This document shows, in pieces, positions 62,316-64,000 of a stretch of DNA of 64,000 nt. Source of the DNA: Phycisphaerae bacterium (GTDB lineage Bacteria; Planctomycetota; Phycisphaerae; UBA1845; PWPN01); contig JAUCQB010000180.1 of the NCBI GenBank assembly GCA_030372985.1, forward strand, positions 83,489 through 147,488. The letters run 5' to 3'. Made by a program: the position numbers and the translations under genes. The notes under the pieces were generated by a model that searched no databases, had not been told where the DNA came from, and worked only from the letters and a program-made list of their open reading frames with translations. Numbering within the stretch: position 1 is the first letter of the stretch; the number at the start of each line of letters is the position of its first letter.

Positions 62316-64000
62316 TCATTCAAAGCAATCCGGCGGAGGCACACCGTTCATCCCGCTGTAGCATGTCTGAAGCATCGCGAAGTCGGACTGGTCCACATCG
62401 CCGTCCCCGTCCAGGTCCTTGTGATCGCAGCCGGCCGCCGCCGTGACGCCGGGAGCCGAGGCACACGCTTCCCACTCCGTCAGGTCAAACGCATCGACGT
62501 CTTCGTCGTGATCGTAGTCGCCGGTGATCACCGCCGAGATCCCGGTGACCAGCAAGGCATAGTTTTGCAGGCCATTGGCCAGGCCGCCCTTGTGCGACAC
62601 CTGAATGGTGTACGATCCCGGCACCGGCGAAGAGACCAGGATCTGCTCAACATTGTCCCGCGTGTTGTCGCCGGTCGCGGCCGGCGATACCGGCGACGCA
62701 GGATCCAAAACATACGGCATGTGCACGGTCACGCCGTCGGGAGCGACCACTCTGAGATCGAGATCATTCACCAGGCAGGGCGAGGTGTCGTCCAGGCCGG
62801 TTCGCGGCGTGCCCGGGGGGTCGGTCCAGCAAAGGGTGACCCTGAGCGCACGCGTACCCTCGCACACACCGGCGTACGACGCGGACGGCTGGGCCGGATT
62901 GAGCAAGCCGCTGACCATCCGCTGTGTGGCCGGGGCTCTCTGGTGCAGCAGCAACTGCTCGGCCGCGGCCTCCACGTTAACCAGCCCCCAGCCGGTCTGG
63001 TAGTCCGGGCCGGCCGTCTGCAAGTCGTCGGCCGTGTGAATCATGAGCCCTCTGAGCATGTCGGACCGCATATACCGACCCGGGAACAACCTGGCGTAGT
63101 ACTCGACCAGAAGAGCGGCCGAGCCACAGACCACGGCCGTCGCCATGCTTGTCCCGCTGTAGCTGGCGTAGGAGGCATCGCCGGCCGCCGTGCAGGAATT
63201 CAGAGTCATACTGGAGGCAACAAGGTCAGGCTTGATCCGCCCGTCGTCGGTTGGTCCCCACGATGTGAATGGTGTCATGGTCGCCAGGGACAACTGCCGC
63301 TGCCCCCCATAGACGGCATCGGAGACACCTCCCACGACCATGACGTTCTTCGCGGTGCTCGGGCTCGCCAGGGTATCGTACCCTCCTGCGTCCCAGTCGT
63401 CCGGGAAAGGGTCGGTTTCCGGGTCGTATGACTTGGTGCGCCACTGATCATCCAGCCGGTACTTGAAGCTGCCTCCCGCCGCGGGTACCGGGTCGTCCCT
63501 CTCGTTGCCCGCGGCCTTGACAGGCAGGTAGTACGGAGCGTCGTAACAGAGCTCATCCCATTGCTGCGTGAGTTCGTCGTATTGGCCAAAATAGCTGGAC
63601 TCCCGCTCGCCCCACGTCCCATGCCACCGGAAGCCGTCCGAGCTGTTATCCCAGCCGGCCGCGTAGACGTATGAATGATTCGAGATCTGAATCGCTTCCG
63701 ACTGTCCCGGCACGGCCATCGCGCGGGCGGTCATCTCGCCGAGATCGCTGGTCCATTCATAGGAATCGATGCCCGCGCTCGGGGCCATGCCGATGGCACC
63801 GGGGTTCACCCCCGTCGCACCGATGGTTCCCGCCACGTGAGTGGCGTGATCGAACGGAGAGCTGCCGTCCCGGATTGAAACCCGACCGGTCAGCTCCTGG
63901 TGGGTGGTACGAACCGCGCCGCCGTCCCAGACACCAACGACGACACCCAGACCGTTGAGATAATAGGGAAAGGTGTTTCGGACCAGATCTGCCGCGGCCG
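62316..64000 (-). CDS. Secreted subtilisin-like (S8) protease with dockerin-like tail (5' end outside window)
   Basis: The frame is open to the right edge, so the N-terminus is missing; 561 residues are visible. The triad is intact: Asp in GVVVGVWDGGAVR, His in DHATHVAGTIG, Ser in YSGTSMATAVVCGSAALL; oxyanion Asn in KAAGNERDD. A pro-protein-convertase/beta-sandwich P-like region (~290-430 of the visible part; LRVTLCWTDPPGTPRT, GSYTIQVSHKG) follows. The tail has two EF-hand loops (DHDEDVDAFDLTEW, DGDGDVDQSDF) and ends PPDCFE. Extracellular proteolysis is expected. Convergent with the phosphodiesterase gene, 28 bp apart. Confidence 0.9.
   Translation of the reverse strand, partial: AAADLVRNTFPYYLNGLGVVVGVWDGGAVRTTHQELTGRVSIRDGSSPFDHATHVAGTIGATGVNPGAIGMAPSAGIDSYEWTSDLGEMTARAMAVPGQSEAIQISNHSYVYAAGWDNSSDGFRWHGTWGERESSYFGQYDELTQQWDELCYDAPYYLPVKAAGNERDDPVPAAGGSFKYRLDDQWRTKSYDPETDPFPDDWDAGGYDTLASPSTAKNVMVVGGVSDAVYGGQRQLSLATMTPFTSWGPTDDGRIKPDLVASSMTLNSCTAAGDASYASYSGTSMATAVVCGSAALLVEYYARLFPGRYMRSDMLRGLMIHTADDLQTAGPDYQTGWGLVNVEAAAEQLLLHQRAPATQRMVSGLLNPAQPSASYAGVCEGTRALRVTLCWTDPPGTPRTGLDDTSPCLVNDLDLRVVAPDGVTVHMPYVLDPASPVSPAATGDNTRDNVEQILVSSPVPGSYTIQVSHKGGLANGLQNYALLVTGISAVITGDYDHDEDVDAFDLTEWEACASAPGVTAAAGCDHKDLDGDGDVDQSDFAMLQTCYSGMNGVPPPDCFE

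Noticed and set aside
1..64000. tRNA, rRNA, CRISPR arrays, phage or intact transposase genes
   Set aside because: None recognised while reading both strands; dedicated covariance-model and profile searches would be needed to exclude small RNAs fully.

Overview
The window is GC-rich, gene-dense bacterial DNA. It most likely comes from a Planctomycetota member of the Phycisphaerae type; this is inferred from gene content, as no rRNA or marker tree is available. The pointers are secreted proteins with dockerin-like double EF-hand tails, TAT-exported Gfo/Idh/MocA oxidoreductases, LPS-core genes, an EpsI-type exosortase-associated protein, a BlaI/M56 regulator pair and low-complexity Thr-Arg-Pro-Ala linkers. 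I saw no rRNA, tRNA, CRISPR array, phage module or intact insertion sequence.

Layout. 1-8.7 kb: the 3' end of a sialidase/GH43-like gene, then minus-strand secreted proteins (a glucose/sorbosone dehydrogenase with dockerin tail, a 1298-aa Ig/Kelch/dockerin protein) and a TAT-exported Gfo/Idh/MocA oxidoreductase with a strong terminator. 9-13.2 kb: an LPS-core and membrane-lipid unit (WaaP-type kinase, GT4 glycosyltransferase, PlsY, PpiC-type lipoprotein). 13.3-15.3 kb: a carboxypeptidase-regulatory/thioredoxin protein on the minus strand.

15.6-24.0 kb is the most interesting block. A GlpP-type glycerol-3-phosphate antiterminator gene is divergent from a six-gene operon whose junctions are mostly 4-bp overlaps: glycerophosphodiesterase lipoprotein, sn-glycerol-1-phosphate dehydrogenase (AraM/EgsA type), GlpT-like antiporter, HAD-IIA phosphatase (AraL/NagD type), GlpD and a second GlpT-like antiporter. 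It has a promoter, a 5' leader that can form a terminator or a competing hairpin, and a terminal intrinsic terminator. I propose a GlpP-controlled system for salvaging glycerophosphodiesters and both glycerol-phosphate stereoisomers.

24-31 kb: an unknown secreted protein, a second TAT Gfo/Idh/MocA oxidoreductase paired with a sugar isomerase/epimerase, an M14 carboxypeptidase lipoprotein and a metallophosphoesterase. 31-39.3 kb: tatA lies between a truncated copy of an esterase module and the giant 2264-aa M56-peptidase/HEAT/carboxypeptidase-regulatory/esterase protein that carries the full copy. The giant gene overlaps its blaI-type repressor gene, whose promoter is bracketed by two operator-like sites. 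39.7-53.3 kb: two paralogous membrane-anchored DUF362 proteins with dockerin tails, a NeuD/PglD acyltransferase, an EpsI-family protein and a 1657-aa TPR protein; this resembles a surface or exopolysaccharide locus. 53.4-54.8 kb: a tiny transcription unit (strong promoter, ribosome-binding site, 32-codon ORF, 12-bp terminator) and a YbjN-domain gene, bracketed by 48-bp imperfect direct repeats. 54.9-64 kb: a subtilase with eight CARDB repeats, a type I phosphodiesterase/alkaline-phosphatase-superfamily enzyme, and a second subtilase with dockerin tail that runs off the right edge.
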